Part shown: in pieces, positions 40,024 through 52,356 of the stretch | Position numbering within the stretch: the stretch's first letter is position 1 | Layout: each line of letters starts with the position of its first letter | DNA from: Cordylochernes scorpioides | Lineage: Eukaryota; Arthropoda; Arachnida; Pseudoscorpiones; Chernetidae | Reading direction: 5' to 3' | DNA: 64,000 nt | NCBI GenBank assembly: GCA_030710605.1 | Contig: CP092863.1 | Location: forward strand, 64,417,572 to 64,481,571 | Program-made: the position numbers and the translations under genes | Notes under the pieces: model-generated | Told to the model about the DNA's origin: nothing | Seen by the model: the letters and a program-made list of their open reading frames with translations, nothing else | Database searches by the model: none

Positions 40024-40859
40024 TGTTGAATCGACTTATCTGTGATTAGGGATCCTGTCGACTCTCTGTAATATTGCGTTGAGGATCCTGACGACTCTCT
40101 GTAATAATATGTTGGGATCCTTATCTGTGATTAGGGATCCTGTCGACTAGCTGTAATAATGCGTTGAGGTTTGGTAAGCCTGTTGTAGGACCTCGTCGAC
40201 TCTCGCTATAAGTTGTGGCAACCGAGGGTCAAACCTGTAGTAACCGCGAGGGACAGTCAGGGGTGGAGAGTTTTCCAGTGCCTCTCTGCACCTTGTAGGA
40301 CCTTTAACAGTTCTCACAAAGTACAGGCAGTCGTGGTCGAGGCAGAGTGGAAACTTGGAGTGTCCACACACACAAAACGAAGAGACACAGTTGAAAGAAA
40401 GTTCCTTGAATAGATAAAAAGTTGAGCCAAGAGCAAAGATGGAGATAGAAGATTCCTTACTGTTTTACATGGTGAATGAGGGTGAACTTGGAGACAACCG
40501 GCGACGCGCTGATGGGGAACTGGACTGAACTGGCTGTTGCTACGCGGCCTTTTTATACGACCGCTCTGACTAAGAGAATTGGGTCATGCACGTGTCGATG
40601 GACACCGGACACTGGCGACAGACTGTCGGGGTCCAATCTATCTTTAGAAGTCACTTGTGATTCTCTCTTTGGCTCTTAACTTAGCTTTTAGTCTATTATA
40701 TTTTATTTATTCATCCTCAGTACATTACATCTGGAGATACAAGGACACACGTCAATTATGCGTATAATTAGTTGTAGTTTATAATTAGTTCTATATACAA
40801 CATGACAATCTTGTTATACGTATTACATAATATAGGGTTATTGGTTTAAATTATCATAG
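40024..40859 (-). repeat. Direct repeat copy 1 (LTR-like)
   Basis: Ends at TTATCA (+ strand). From ~40078 to 40859 it matches 44261-45042 with no difference I noticed. The outer 40024-40078 part differs through variable numbers of a GTCGACT-containing tandem unit. Confidence 0.75.
40147..40440 (-). CDS. ORF inside direct repeat, copy 1
   Basis: Minus frame open for ~98 codons with no clear ATG (upstream ATG is followed at once by TAA). Contains FCVCGHSKFPLCLDHDCLYF and PRGYYRFDPRLPQLIARVDE. Several Cys/His, no domain recognised. It lies downstream of the TATA box, so would be transcribed. Identical in copy 2. Confidence 0.3.
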   Translation of the reverse strand: MFALGSTFYLFKELSFNCVSSFCVCGHSKFPLCLDHDCLYFVRTVKGPTRCREALENSPPLTVPRGYYRFDPRLPQLIARVDEVLQQAYQTSTHYYS

Positions 40860-41864
40860 ATGGGCCCCGTGAGTGAAAGGGTTTATCCGGGTTTAAGCGG
40901 GTAAAGCCTCTCTAACACAGGTAAGTAATTAAAATTTCTTTTAATTAATTGAAACTGTGAGGGAAAAAGGGCTATAACAAGATGTTTATTTGGCTATATC
41001 TGAAAATTATAAAAATAAAACTTATGTTTAATTTAAAAGTTATGATATCCATTATAAAAGAGAACTGTAGGTAAACCTTTGTTTGCTAAAAAAATAATGA
41101 TGATGTTCTAAGAGATTATTGGCGGGCGTTGGAAAGGGTTAGGGGTTGAAGAATATGCAATTGTAAGTGTTGCACAGACAATCAAATACTGAGATCCAGG
41201 TGCAAAGCGAGGATATAGACTTGTGCGTCTTCCTAGGCAATGTTTCACCTGTGATCCTGTATAAGGTTACAGTGCTTTGACACAATTGTAGGGTTATTGG
41301 GTTGAAAAGTTGTTGAAGAAAAGACTTAATATGATTGAAAGGGATGGTAGAGCCATGCGATACGTAGAATTGTTATAGCGACAGTAAGTTGTCTGACTTG
41401 ACTTGAAATCAAAGGTTGATTGTGGTCCGCTAGAGCTGAAAAAAATTGAAAATTGAAAAATGTGAACGCTTTGTGCATGCGTTGGTGATGTGCTCTGCGG
41501 ATGATTGAAATAAACTTTTGAAACGTGTTCAGACCAAAAAGTTGAGACTTGTACTTCTGGGGAACGGTGTTTTCAAAGAGTTTGTTGATTTACGAAATCA
41601 AAAGAAAAATTGTCAAGCAGTACTGTCGTTTCTACCAATGGCTGAAATAGGTAGTGAGAAAGTATAGGGAATTAGTTAAAGAATATGATTGTTGAAAACG
41701 ATTGTTGTAGATGCCCGATAGTTGATGATAAACATTGTCATATAATAAAGTTATTTAAACAAAAATATAGTGAATAAAAAGATAGAAATATGATTGCGGA
41801 TAACAACAGTATAAGGGGATAAAATCAAACATGTAATATACAAAAGACATAATAATGAATTAGC

Positions 41865-42015
41865 ACAATATAAAAGATATAATAATTAGAATTAGTAATA
41901 TATAAAAGAAATAATAATGATTTAGCAAAATATAAAAGATATAATAATTAGAATTAGTAATATATAAAAGATATAATAATGAATTAGCAAAATATAAAAG
42001 ATATAATAATTAGAT
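41865..42015. repeat. 62-bp tandem repeat, ~2.5 units, in the element interior
   Basis: TAAAAGAT recurs at 41871, 41933 and 41995 in AT-rich units with AATAATTAGAATTAGTAAT. Confidence 0.75.
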
Positions 42016-44204
42016 AAATGTTAAGTAGTAACAAATGGAGCAAAAAATGTCTCTTTTGAAGAAAAGTTAAAAGAAAGCAAAAAATATTCGTTCCTGAAAA
42101 AAAAAAGAAAGGAACATATTCACACAATGTCTAGGTGTAGGTCCAAGATTATTGGTGTCTTTAGTTTGACCTATGGGGAGGCAATGTGGTCCTATGTCGC
42201 TTTGGTCCGGTCTGAGAAGTTGGTCTATACCAGATCTTCCCGATTATATTATGTGAGACCAGACGGGGAGCGATCTTGATTCTTAAAATTGGATGGTATT
42301 GACGAAGATGATTGTAATATATAACAATAAAGGGTTAACATCATAAAAGATGGCGTTCTAGTTTAGAAAAATATTCCATACTGGGCGTGAAAATAATGTA
42401 AAAGTTGTAAAACACATAATGATAATTAAAGATATAAAGTGTTATAATATTTCAATATTAAAGTTCAAATTAATAAGTAAATGGGGTAATGATTGGTAAG
42501 TCAATTAGTTTTTAGGTGCTGCAATCTATCCGTCCCGCGAGTTGGATCACGTGTTTCTAGTACAGGCGAACTGGAATTGGAGGTGTCATGTCAACATGGC
42601 GGCTGTAACTGGAGATGTCAACATAGCGGCCATAATTGTTGTTCTTTCCGACGCAGCGGTCGTCATCTCCTGATTTATGTTGCTTACACAAAGTAATAGG
42701 ACGTATTAGGTTATTTAATTGGGTATTTGAAAGATATAGTTTTCTTGGTGTTCGTAAGCGTTGTGTCTCGACGATGTTGCGGACTTAATAAAAAATGTTA
42801 TTCAATGATGTCAGGTTTAGATGTGAATAAAAGTGCGACTTCAACGTAGACACGCTTTGGTGAGGTGTCACAGGCATGAAGGCGTCTTGGGCCTGTTTAG
42901 TGAGAAAATTGTTGTGGTGCGCTGTGTAACACTAGTGGGTGTTGTATGGAAAGGTGCCACGTGAAGTCTTCGTTTTTGGGTACAGCATCTATCTAGTTTC
43001 CGAATAAATAACAAATTTATTAGTCATGGGTGGTTGTTGTACGAAACACATCGAGAATTTTCAGATTGTTATAAAGGTGGCATGTTTATCGTGAAGTCTT
43101 TGTGTTCGCGACGATATGGAGCTCGTGTGGTTCGAAATTGGACGTGTTGTTAAATCGCGTGTTAATAGATGTGGCCAATTGGAGAAAGTGATGTGGGAGT
43201 GTGTTGAAGTTCGTTCTGAGAGATGTGTGAATTATTAATAATTATGCATGTAAAAAGAAAAGGACGAGGGAGTGTAGCTATGCTGGAATTTTTAACTTGT
43301 TTTGGGGAAGGACAGTTACATTTCTAGTTGTGCTTTTGAAGATATTGTATCTTTCGATTTTTGTATTTTTAAAAAATGCGTTTCACCTATGTTTATTAAA
43401 TTTTGAATATATTTTTTAAATCGTTGCTTATGTTAGTGCGAAAATTATACTTGTAAAAGGGCAATGGCATGATAGTGACTTAATTTGAATGGGGCGTGTA
43501 CATAAAATAGTGAACATTACAATGATTTTTTGCAAAGTTTTGTGTATTTAATTAAGACATTGGTGTTTTTTGGTATAAAAATAAGGTATTAAGAGAAACA
43601 CACAAATAAGTTTAGAATTATGATTCGAGTAATTTAAATATAATATGATTTTTTTAAAACTGTAAGATTGCAAGTAATGAATTAAAATTTAAAAGTTGCT
43701 TAAAATAAAGTAAAAAATGATAAATGAGGGTGTACAATATTTAAAATTTGAATTGAAATGCTATAAAAATGGTAAAATTTGATTTAAAAATAATTACAGT
43801 AAAAATAAACATTATATTTATGGAAAATCAAGTTGTTAGCATGAAGAGAGAGTTAAGTAGATTTTTTTAAAAACTCACAGTTTTTATGTTTGTTCAGTCA
43901 GGAGACTTGGTCTTTGGTTGTTGTCCTGATGACGTGGAAGGCGTCTTGTAGAGCTTGTAGAAGCTTGTGACTTCTGTTTGGCGATGGTGGCATGTCGTCT
44001 GGATGGTAGCGTTGTAAGGTCGAAGGTGGGTAACTTCTCACCGGCTTATTTTGCGGGATGTTCGGCTGTGTCGTTGAGGGGAAGATTGCTTGGTCGTTTT
44101 GTTGGAATGGCGTGCTTGTTCCTCCATCTTGCTTCTTGGCTCTTTTCTATCTATCTGGACAGTCTTTTTACCTTCTTCGTTGTGGTCTCCTTCGTTGTGG
44201 TAAT

Positions 44205-45042
44205 CCTGTCGACTATCTGTAATAATGTGTTGTGTATCCGGTCGACTATCTGTAATATTGCGTTGAGGATCCTGACGACTCTCTGTAATAATATGTTGGG
44301 ATCCTTATCTGTGATTAGGGATCCTGTCGACTAGCTGTAATAATGCGTTGAGGTTTGGTAAGCCTGTTGTAGGACCTCGTCGACTCTCGCTATAAGTTGT
44401 GGCAACCGAGGGTCAAACCTGTAGTAACCGCGAGGGACAGTCAGGGGTGGAGAGTTTTCCAGTGCCTCTCTGCACCTTGTAGGACCTTTAACAGTTCTCA
44501 CAAAGTACAGGCAGTCGTGGTCGAGGCAGAGTGGAAACTTGGAGTGTCCACACACACAAAACGAAGAGACACAGTTGAAAGAAAGTTCCTTGAATAGATA
44601 AAAAGTTGAGCCAAGAGCAAAGATGGAGATAGAAGATTCCTTACTGTTTTACATGGTGAATGAGGGTGAACTTGGAGACAACCGGCGACGCGCTGATGGG
44701 GAACTGGACTGAACTGGCTGTTGCTACGCGGCCTTTTTATACGACCGCTCTGACTAAGAGAATTGGGTCATGCACGTGTCGATGGACACCGGACACTGGC
44801 GACAGACTGTCGGGGTCCAATCTATCTTTAGAAGTCACTTGTGATTCTCTCTTTGGCTCTTAACTTAGCTTTTAGTCTATTATATTTTATTTATTCATCC
44901 TCAGTACATTACATCTGGAGATACAAGGACACACGTCAATTATGCGTATAATTAGTTGTAGTTTATAATTAGTTCTATATACAACATGACAATCTTGTTA
45001 TACGTATTACATAATATAGGGTTATTGGTTTAAATTATCATA
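44205..45042 (-). repeat. Direct repeat copy 2 (LTR-like)
   Basis: Same as 40024-40859 apart from the tandem-unit end. Being identical over ~780 bp, the two repeats are young or gene-converted. Confidence 0.75.
44331..44624 (-). CDS. ORF inside direct repeat, copy 2
   Basis: Same open frame and translation as 40147-40440. Confidence 0.3.
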   Translation of the reverse strand: MFALGSTFYLFKELSFNCVSSFCVCGHSKFPLCLDHDCLYFVRTVKGPTRCREALENSPPLTVPRGYYRFDPRLPQLIARVDEVLQQAYQTSTHYYS

Positions 45043-45462
45043 TTTATATATTCATATATGTTGTACATATATTAATTAATTGTTACCACAGAGTGTGTAT
45101 AAGCTCACAGGTAAATAGGCGCTAACCGAAAGAAAAAAAAATCCTTTGTTAAATATTAGTTTCCCTTTTATATTTTGTTCTCTCTGTTGTAAATCAATAA
45201 ATATAATGTTTCATTAATAATTCTTGGAATCATTTTCATTAAAAATTCTAAGCAAAGTCAACAATCTAAAACAATAATCAGTCCATTTCTCTCTATTTAC
45301 CAAGTTCATCAACCTTTTCATATTTGATTCTTTAAAATGTTCAATTAAGTTCAAATTATTTCATTGATCCTTCGTGCACAATATCGCGTCATAGTTACTT
45401 AAAATATAATGTGATATGAAAAAACAATAGAAAAAAAATAATAAAAGGGTCAGGTGTTGATA

Positions 45463-45814
45463 TTAAAAATAAATAAAGCATATCCTGACCAGGAGGAGTA
45501 CATGTGCTTTTTAGATGGCAGAGTACTATCTAGTGAAACAGAAATCAACTAAACATTGATTTAACCTGTTCCCTGATATTTGGTCAACCCAATTTCTTGA
45601 TAAATCAAGAAAAGTATAGCTTGTCCCACGCTGACGAGTGCCAACAGCGCGAAACGCGTTCGTGGATGGCTTTTCTTGATTTATCAAGTTTGGGTTGGCC
45701 AAATATCAGGGAACAGGTTAAATCAATGCTCAGTTGATTTCTGTTCCATTAGATGGCGCTCTGCCATCTAAAAAGCACACGTGCTCCTCTGGTCAGGATA
45801 TACTTTATTTTTAA
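45463..45814. repeat. Foldback element with hammerhead at its tip (HHR-C family)
   Basis: Arms of ~150 nt: AAGCATATCCTGACCAG/CTGGTCAGGATATACTT, TTTTTAGATGGCAGAG with its partner, CTTGATAAATCAAGAAA/TTTCTTGATTTATCAAG. The arms are imperfect, and the 40-nt hammerhead is in the apical loop, so they extend its helix I. Confidence 0.85.
45626..45665 (+). ncRNA. Hammerhead ribozyme, type I, complete by inspection
   Basis: Self-cleaving RNA motif. Helix I CCACG (45626-45630) with CGTGG (45661-45665), 5 bp. Core CTGACGA (45631-45637) fits CUGANGA. Helix II GTGC (45638-45641)/GCGC (45647-45650) around loop CAACA, 4 bp including one G-U. GAAA (45651-45654). Helix III is the palindrome ACGCGT (45654-45659): A-U and C-G over two bases, or six pairs in a dimer. 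Position 17 is T45660, so cleavage is predicted after 45660 at GUU, which satisfies NUH. All invariant residues are present. Short helix III is typical of hammerheads in Penelope-like elements. Confidence 0.75.
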
Positions 45815-45949
45815 TAGTGCGATATATTTTGATAATTTTAATAATACTGGCGCTTTGTTTCGCAGATTCTTCTGACAACCAAAATTTAATGCAATTTATT
45901 ACAATCCAAAATAAGCCTTATTTTTAAAATATACATATATTATGGATTG

Positions 45950-46120
45950 TGTCGTATTTTATTTTTCAATACTCTGTGTGAAAGCTAGATTTGGAATAGG
46001 AACTAACCGGGAGGTTTTGGTTTTTTCCGTGTTTGTTTTTGTTTTCTTCTTGTCTTGCTAAATGCAATAAATAATTCTTTTGTTGCTTTAAAGAGAGTTG
46101 TAATTATTTAAAATACTACA
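45950..46120 (+). repeat. Copia 5' LTR (171 bp)
   Basis: TGTCGTATTTTATTTTTC to AAATACTACA; AATAAATAATTC may be the poly(A) signal. Confidence 0.95.
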
Positions 46121-46389
46121 ATTTATGGTAGCAGAGCTTGGTTCAATTTAAAACTTGAGAAATAGCGAAAATATTTTATCAGAAGTTTGATACGTTTATT
46201 CTAATCGGTAAACAAAGATCTCTTCTGCATCAAGGTATGTAAATTTTGAAATATGTTTCAATAGAATTTAAATTATATTGATAAAAGAAAGTTTTAAATA
46301 GGAGGATTGAAAAAAAAAACATTTTTGAATTATAAACTACCTTTAAACTATATTGTTTAATTTTTAAAAAGTTGAAAAACAAGGCTAAA

Positions 46390-47942
46390 ATGGATTGCAA
46401 TTTTTCGCCAACGACAAAAATTGAACCTTTAACAGGAACAAATTATCCGATTTGGGCTTTAAAAGTCGGAGCACTTTTACGTGGAAAGAAATTATTTAAA
46501 TGCGTAATTTCGGATCCCGAGCCTGATATAAAAGATGAAGTCGCTTGGCAAATATGGAGTGAAAAGAATGACGAAGCCTTTGGAATTATAGTTACAACTC
46601 TATCAGATGAACAAGCAGGGATGTTTCTAGATGAAACTAAAGCAAAGAAAGTATGGGATGAATAAAAGAAAATCTACACGGGCAACCTAGAAGATAAGAT
46701 CATTGATATTGGACTTGAACTTAAGAATATCAAGATGAAAAATAATGAATCCATAAACGAATATATGGCTAGAGCCAAAAATATTGCCTCTCAAAGTTCT
46801 TCACTCGGACACCAAATATCCCAAAGAGAACTAGCGTTTCATATTGTGCGAGGTATCCATCCAAGATTGGAAAATATCGCTGTTGTACTGAGAACTAGAA
46901 GAGAATTAACTCTTGATGAAATTCGGCAGTCACTTAGAGAGGAAGAGAATCGAATGAATTCTAAGATGAATGGGAGTCATTCTGATGAAATTTAACAGGC
47001 TTACGGAAGTAAAAACAGAAGAAATCACTATCAACAGAATCGACAAAAGGAGTGTTTTGTTTGCCATAAAAAATGAAATTTAGCTAAAGATTGCTGGTTC
47101 AAAAATAAGCGAACTCAAGAACAACATGGGAGAAGAAATGCAAATTCAAATACGAACTATAACAAACAAAATTTCAGAAATAATGCGAATACCGTCTCAA
47201 GCGAGCCTGCGGAACAAACTTTCAATACCAGCACAGATCGAGTTTTTGAAAACTCCTCAAATAATTATAGTCAGATGCAAACCTGGTGTCTTGACTCAGG
47301 GTGTACTACGCACTTATCTCCACACTTGGACTGGATGGAAAATGTAATGCCTTATGAAAGTGAGATAAATTTGGCAGAAGAAGGTAAAGTTACACATGCT
47401 ACAGCTAAAGGTGATATCAAGGTTTCTACTTGTACCGAAAACGGAATTGAGAATGTTCAAATTAAAGGAGTTCTGCATGTACCTAACTTAAGGTCTAATC
47501 TTTTATCAATATACGAATTAACTAACAAAGGAAATACTGTAATTTTCAATAGAGATGGAGCAAAGATTTACAATGAACAGGATGATTTAATTGCAGAGGC
47601 TCAAATCCAGGATAGGATGTATGTAATGGAAACAAGGTCCAGAGATGAATACTCGGAAAAGACGGAGAATGTCATGACCACAAAAGATGATTTCTCTAAT
47701 GACAATATCAGCTTGTGACATAGAAGACTGAATCATTTGAACGAAGCGTACATGAAAGAGATAATTCAACGGAATGTGGTATTGGGGTTTAATGTTAAAT
47801 TTAAGAACTTGCCAGAATGTGAAGCTTGTATAATGGGAAAATTGACTCGACAACCTTACCATCCCGTTACCACCAACTGTACAACCAAACCCCTTGAATT
47901 GGTGCATATGGATTTGTGTGGTCCAATGCATACCAATCTCTA
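46390..47942 (+). pseudogene. Copia gag, protease and integrase N-terminus, with stops
   Basis: One frame from ATG 46390 with stops at 46663, 46993, 47074 and 47716. Gag reads KIEPLTGTNYPIWALKVGAL (UBN2-like). The zinc knuckle CFVCHKK-stop-NLAKDC has lost its Gly to TGA and has Asn where His is usual. Protease: WCLDSGCTTHLSP with the catalytic Asp. Integrase zinc region: HRRLNHLN and CEACIMGK. A frameshift near 47940 moves the rest to another frame. Confidence 0.92.
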
Positions 47943-50273
47943 GGTGGATCAAAATACTTTTTTGTTCTGGTTGATGACTTCAGCCGAAGAACCTTTATCT
48001 ACTTTCTGAAAAACAAAGATGAAACTTTGGGGAAGTTTGAAGAATTTAAGGCAAGAGTGGAAAATGAGCTAAACCTGAAAATAAAGGATGTGCGAACTGA
48101 TAATGGCACAGAGTTCACTAATCACAGATTCAAGAATTTCTTAATTAAAAATGGAATACACCACCAACTCTCCACCACCTACTCGCCACAAAGTAACGGA
48201 GTTGCGAAGAGAGTAAACCGAACCCTAATTGAAACAGCAAGGACATTATTGTTTGATTCAGGATTACCCATGACTTTCTGGGCGGAGGCAGTCGCTACTG
48301 CATCATATGTCAAAAATTGTATTCCACATAGGTCAATCAAGCTTGATACACCAATGGAGAAATGGAAAGGAAGAAAACCCTCCATTCGACATTTAAGAAT
48401 ATTCGGTTGTTTGGCGTTTTGGCCCATTACACAACAACATAGAAGTAAATTTATGCCTAAGAGTCGAAAAGGTATTTTTGTAGGCTATTCTCTGAAAAGA
48501 AAGGCTTATCGAGTGTATGACATAATCACTAAGAAAATAGAAGAAGTAAGATCAGTAAAATTTGTCGAAAATGAGAAAGGAATCGATTATGCAAAAAATC
48601 TTCAAGAAGACACAAATTACGACCATTTTGCATATAAAAAGGAAGAGGAAAATGATAATGAAATCGACCTTCGGACGCGTCCAGAAACCTCAGAACTAAA
48701 TGAAGAAACGATTCCCACGCTGGACGAACCTAACGAAGAAAGAATTGTAAGGTCAGGTTGCAAAAAGGGAGATACTCAAAAAGTTTTAGAGGAAAAACAC
48801 AGAGCAAAACTGAGAGAAGAAGAAATGAAATTGCTTGAACAAGGCGTTCGACGTTCGCAAAGAATAAAAGAAAGAAATAATGTGAATTTTATATTAGAAC
48901 CAGAAGAACGTATTCCCGAAAATTATCAGGAGGCGATTAACTGCGAGAATAAATATGAATGGCTCGAAGCAATGAAAGAAGAACTTTACTCTATTAACAA
49001 GCATAAGGTATGGACTCTCGTTCAAAGAGAAAAGAATATGAAGACCATAAACTGCAAATGGATCTTTAGCATAAAGAGTACGCCTGGTGAGGGTGTTTAT
49101 AGAAGAAAAGATAGATTAGTTGCTATTGGTTGTAATCAAAAATATGGCGTAGAATATGAGGAATCTTTTTCACCAGTGATCAGAAAAGAAAGTCTTCGTG
49201 CAATTGTAGCCCTAGCAGCTCAGTTGAATTTGGTTATAACATCATATGATGTGAAGACCGCCTACCTTTACGGAGAATTGAAGGAAACTATTTTTATGAA
49301 ACAGCCGGAAGGATTTGTTGAAAAAGGTGAAGAAGACAAAGTTTGCAAATTGTTAAAAAGTATATATGGACTTCCACAATCGGGACATTGTTGGAATAAA
49401 AAGATCACACACAACGAGATACTGATACAACTGGGAATGGAAAGATCGCAATATGATCCATGTGTGTACACTTTTAGAAAAGGAAAGGAATATGGAATAT
49501 TGGGTTTATACGTGGATGATCTAATAATAGCCGGAACGGATAAAACCTTTAATGAAAAACTAGCATCAGAGATAGGAAGATTTGTTACTTTAAAAGAAAA
49601 AGGGGAGAATGAACCTTTCATTGGTATAGAGATAAGGAAAACAGAATACGGTTTTGATCTATCACAAGCCCATTATATCGATAAAATCTTGAAGAAATTT
49701 GCACTCGAAGAATGTAACATTGTACAAACTCCGGGAGATCGAGACCAAAGTTTTGATGAATGTCAAGACTCCAAACCAGTAGACAGGACATTGTATCAAG
49801 AGATGATCGGATCCCTGATGTATTTGGCAACCGGAACTCGTCCAGATATTTATTTTAATGTGAGCAATTTATCCCGTTTTTGCAATGATGCAAGAGAAGT
49901 ACATTTAACAGGAGTTAAGAGAATATATAGATATCTGAAGGGCACCAGAGATAAAATGTTAAGATACAAGCCATCAGAAAATAGCATTCTTGTCAGCACA
50001 GATGCAAGCTGGTGTTCAACAAGTGACGCAAAGTCCTATTCCGGATACACAGTTAAACTGGGAAACAACCTGATCAGTTGGAGAAGCAAGAAACAAAGTT
50101 TGGTGGCTCTGTCAACATGCGAAGCCGAACTGATTTCGATATGCGAAGGGATCTGCGAAGTAAAATGGATTAAAGGACTTTTAGAAGAACTATGTAAGGA
50201 TATGCGAACTTTCCTACAACGCTTAAAACAGATAGTCAATCTGCTATCAAGTGGATTAAATCTGAAAAAATAA
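47916..50273 (+). pseudogene. Copia pol: integrase core, RT, RNase H
   Basis: 785-codon open frame. Integrase: VDDFSRRTFIYF (D), VRTDNGTEF (D), then SNGVAKRVNRTLIE where the catalytic Glu is Lys. RT: NCKWIFSIK, YDVKTAYLYGEL with an Asp, PQSGHCWNKK, GLYVDDLIIAG (YVDD). RNase H: VSTDASW, SLVALSTCEAELIS. A frameshift near 50205 removes the last ~80 codons, which continue in another frame to TGA at 50444. Integration would fail through E to K alone. Confidence 0.93.
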
Positions 50274-50472
50274 CTTTCCGGACGAAACATATAAACCGAA
50301 AATTGTATTTTATAAAAGATGCTGTGGAAGAAGGAACAATCGACCTTGAATTTGTTAGGAGTGACGAAATGGAAGCGGACTTATTAACAAAGAGTCTTCC
50401 CAAGGAGAAACTTAAAAACTGCATAAACTCTCTCGGACTTGTTTGATAGAAGCTTCCACACAGGGGAGGGAT

Positions 50473-50644
50473 TGTCGTATTTTATTTTTGAATACTCTGT
50501 GTGAAAGCTAGATTTGGAATAGGAACTAACCGGGAGGTTTTGGTTTTTTTCCGTGTTTGTTTTTGTTTTCTTCTTGTCTTGCTAAATGCAATAAATAATT
50601 CTTTTGTTGCTTTAAAGAGAGTTGTAATTATTTAAAATACTAAA
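50473..50644 (+). repeat. Copia 3' LTR (172 bp)
   Basis: Differs from the 5' LTR by about three changes (C/G near base 22, one T in a T run, terminal ACA to AAA). 50650-51157 is AT-rich with nothing recognised. Confidence 0.95.
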
Positions 50645-51157
50645 GATTGCTCTATATTCATAATATTATAATCTATAATCCAAATTCTAAAATGGCACAT
50701 TTTATAGAATACATTCTGATTATAACAGAGAAAGGTTTAATAAAATAAGTTTTTTAAAAAATATTTTGGCAGTATTAGTTTGTCATCAATATTGCCTGTA
50801 CATATAGCTTCATATTACTACACATAAAAGAGCCATTATTTGATTTTTTAGTTGGAAGAATTCATCTCCGATTTCGTTTCAAAAGAAAAATCGATTAGAA
50901 TTTTGATTAGGATTACTTTTTGAAATCAATTTATAATAAAAAATTTTAATTAAAAAGGCATATATTGGATCAAAAAATCATTTTTTTCAAAATAATAAAA
51001 ATTATATTTCAAATTGGCTCAAATCTTCTGATTTTTTTAGTTGTTTTTTAAAATCGGGTGACTTGTTCGATTTCCATGAATCATAATCCAACAAGTTTGA
51101 CGCAATAAAATTTCTATTTTGATAGTCAATAATACGCACAGCTATTGAATTTGATGA

Positions 51158-51257
51158 NNNNNNNNNNNNNNNNNNNNNNNNNNNNNNNNNNNNNNNNNNN
51201 NNNNNNNNNNNNNNNNNNNNNNNNNNNNNNNNNNNNNNNNNNNNNNNNNNNNNNNNN
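51158..51257. other. Assembly gap, 100 N
   Basis: Second fixed-size gap, ~175 bp from the inverted-duplication arm. Confidence 1.
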
Positions 51258-51996
51258 AATAATATTATTTTCTTTTTTATTTTCAGCATTGAAATATTTT
51301 AGTTATTTTAAAGTTTACAAATAATTTCCTTTTAAATAAATAAATCTTCATAAAATGTAGCCACAATGATTATGATAACACTTTATTTCAATATTCCATT
51401 TCCGTGTTATTATAAAAGATTTAAACACAAAATCAATAACACCTGCAGCAGCAGTGGATGTCTTTAATACAATAAAAGCTCTTTGTTATTTAAAACACAT
51501 TCCAGAGGAAGAAAGACATGCATGTTTTTTTTTAAATAGACCATCTGAAATACGTCCTGAATTGGATTTCTGTACAAAATCTGACATCTATAAAGGAATT
51601 TTTAAAAAGATCTTCATTATTATTTTTAAATTTTCTTTTTATTTTCCATATTTTTCCTTTCAACTGCTATATTCTTTGATTAGAAAAAAATATTATTTGT
51701 AATTATTTATGTTTTAAAAATATGTATTATTGCCATTTTGTCCCTGATACTAAAAGTAAATCATGAAAATAAAAAAATAAATACAAAAAAGTACATACAC
51801 AATGGTTTCAATTAATATCATTAATTTATATTACAAAGCAATTTTTTAAAAATATTATTTTAGTGAGTTAGATGATTAGCTAATCATCTAATTTAATTCA
51901 ACCCTTCCTTTATTTCAACCAAAAGCTCTGATCCCTTGGGGTGTTGAATTAAAGAGGTTCGACTGTACATGCTAAAAGGTACAACTTCCTTAAGTT

Positions 51997-52337
51997 TTGT
52001 CCATAAGTGTATATGGACAAGAAGGCGGTCTGTGGAAGTATGATCTAAACCATTAGTTTTTGACTGTACGACCCGGGTTCTATTCTGCATTGGACACTTT
52101 TTTCTGATTTAAAAAAAATAATGCTCCAATGGCTCCCGATTCTTGCAAAAGTTCAACCCCACCAGCGAGTACAAGTAACCAAACGAGGCTCTGGCATATT
52201 TGTAAGTGTAAAGTTGAACTGCTTTCACATGTGTAGACATGTGGTGCACTTACAGTAAAAGCAGTTTCCTACTTCTACTCACCATGATTATCATGGCCTG
52301 TATCACGTGTACTAGGGATAAGCAAAAAAAAAATGGA
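51997..52337 (+). repeat. SINE-2 copy, sense (in arm 2)
   Basis: tRNA-like head (GTATGATCTAAACCATTAG, GACCCGGGTTCTATTC) to poly(A) GATAAGCAAAAAAAAAATGG. Confidence 0.65.
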
Positions 52338-52356
52338 CCAGAACAAACTATAATAC

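Larger units (their letters stand above)
40024..45042 (-). mobile_element. Large direct-repeat (LTR-like) retroelement without polyprotein
   Basis: Two long near-identical direct repeats (40024-40859 and ~44205-45042) enclose ~3.35 kb with no polyprotein frame. On the minus strand the repeat starts TGATAATTTAAACC and has TATAAAAAGGCCGCG, a core-promoter-like box, so I assign minus. I could not find a convincing primer-binding site or polypurine tract, hence the non-autonomous call. The interior holds a 62-bp triplicate (41865-42015). Confidence 0.6.
45950..50644 (+). mobile_element. Copia-family LTR retrotransposon, complete but decayed
   Basis: 5' LTR, primer-binding region TGGTAGCAGAGC just after it, gag-pol, polypurine tract CAGGGGAGGG just before the 3' LTR, and a 5-bp target duplication GATTG (45945-45949, 50645-50649). 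Order protease-integrase-RT-RNase H defines Copia. Confidence 0.95.

Noticed and set aside
40213-40679. Plus-strand ORFs inside the direct repeats (66 and 67 codons) as genes
   Set aside because: Duplicated because the repeats are identical; they oppose the TATA-box direction and have no recognised motif.
42493-44334. Short ORFs in the interior of the 40-45 kb element (67 and 118 codons)
   Set aside because: Low complexity or hydrophobic strings without motifs, in a region otherwise full of stops.
45463-45814. A Penelope-like RT or GIY-YIG endonuclease near the hammerheads
   Set aside because: All RT frames in the window belong to APE-type LINEs or Copia; none is Penelope-like.
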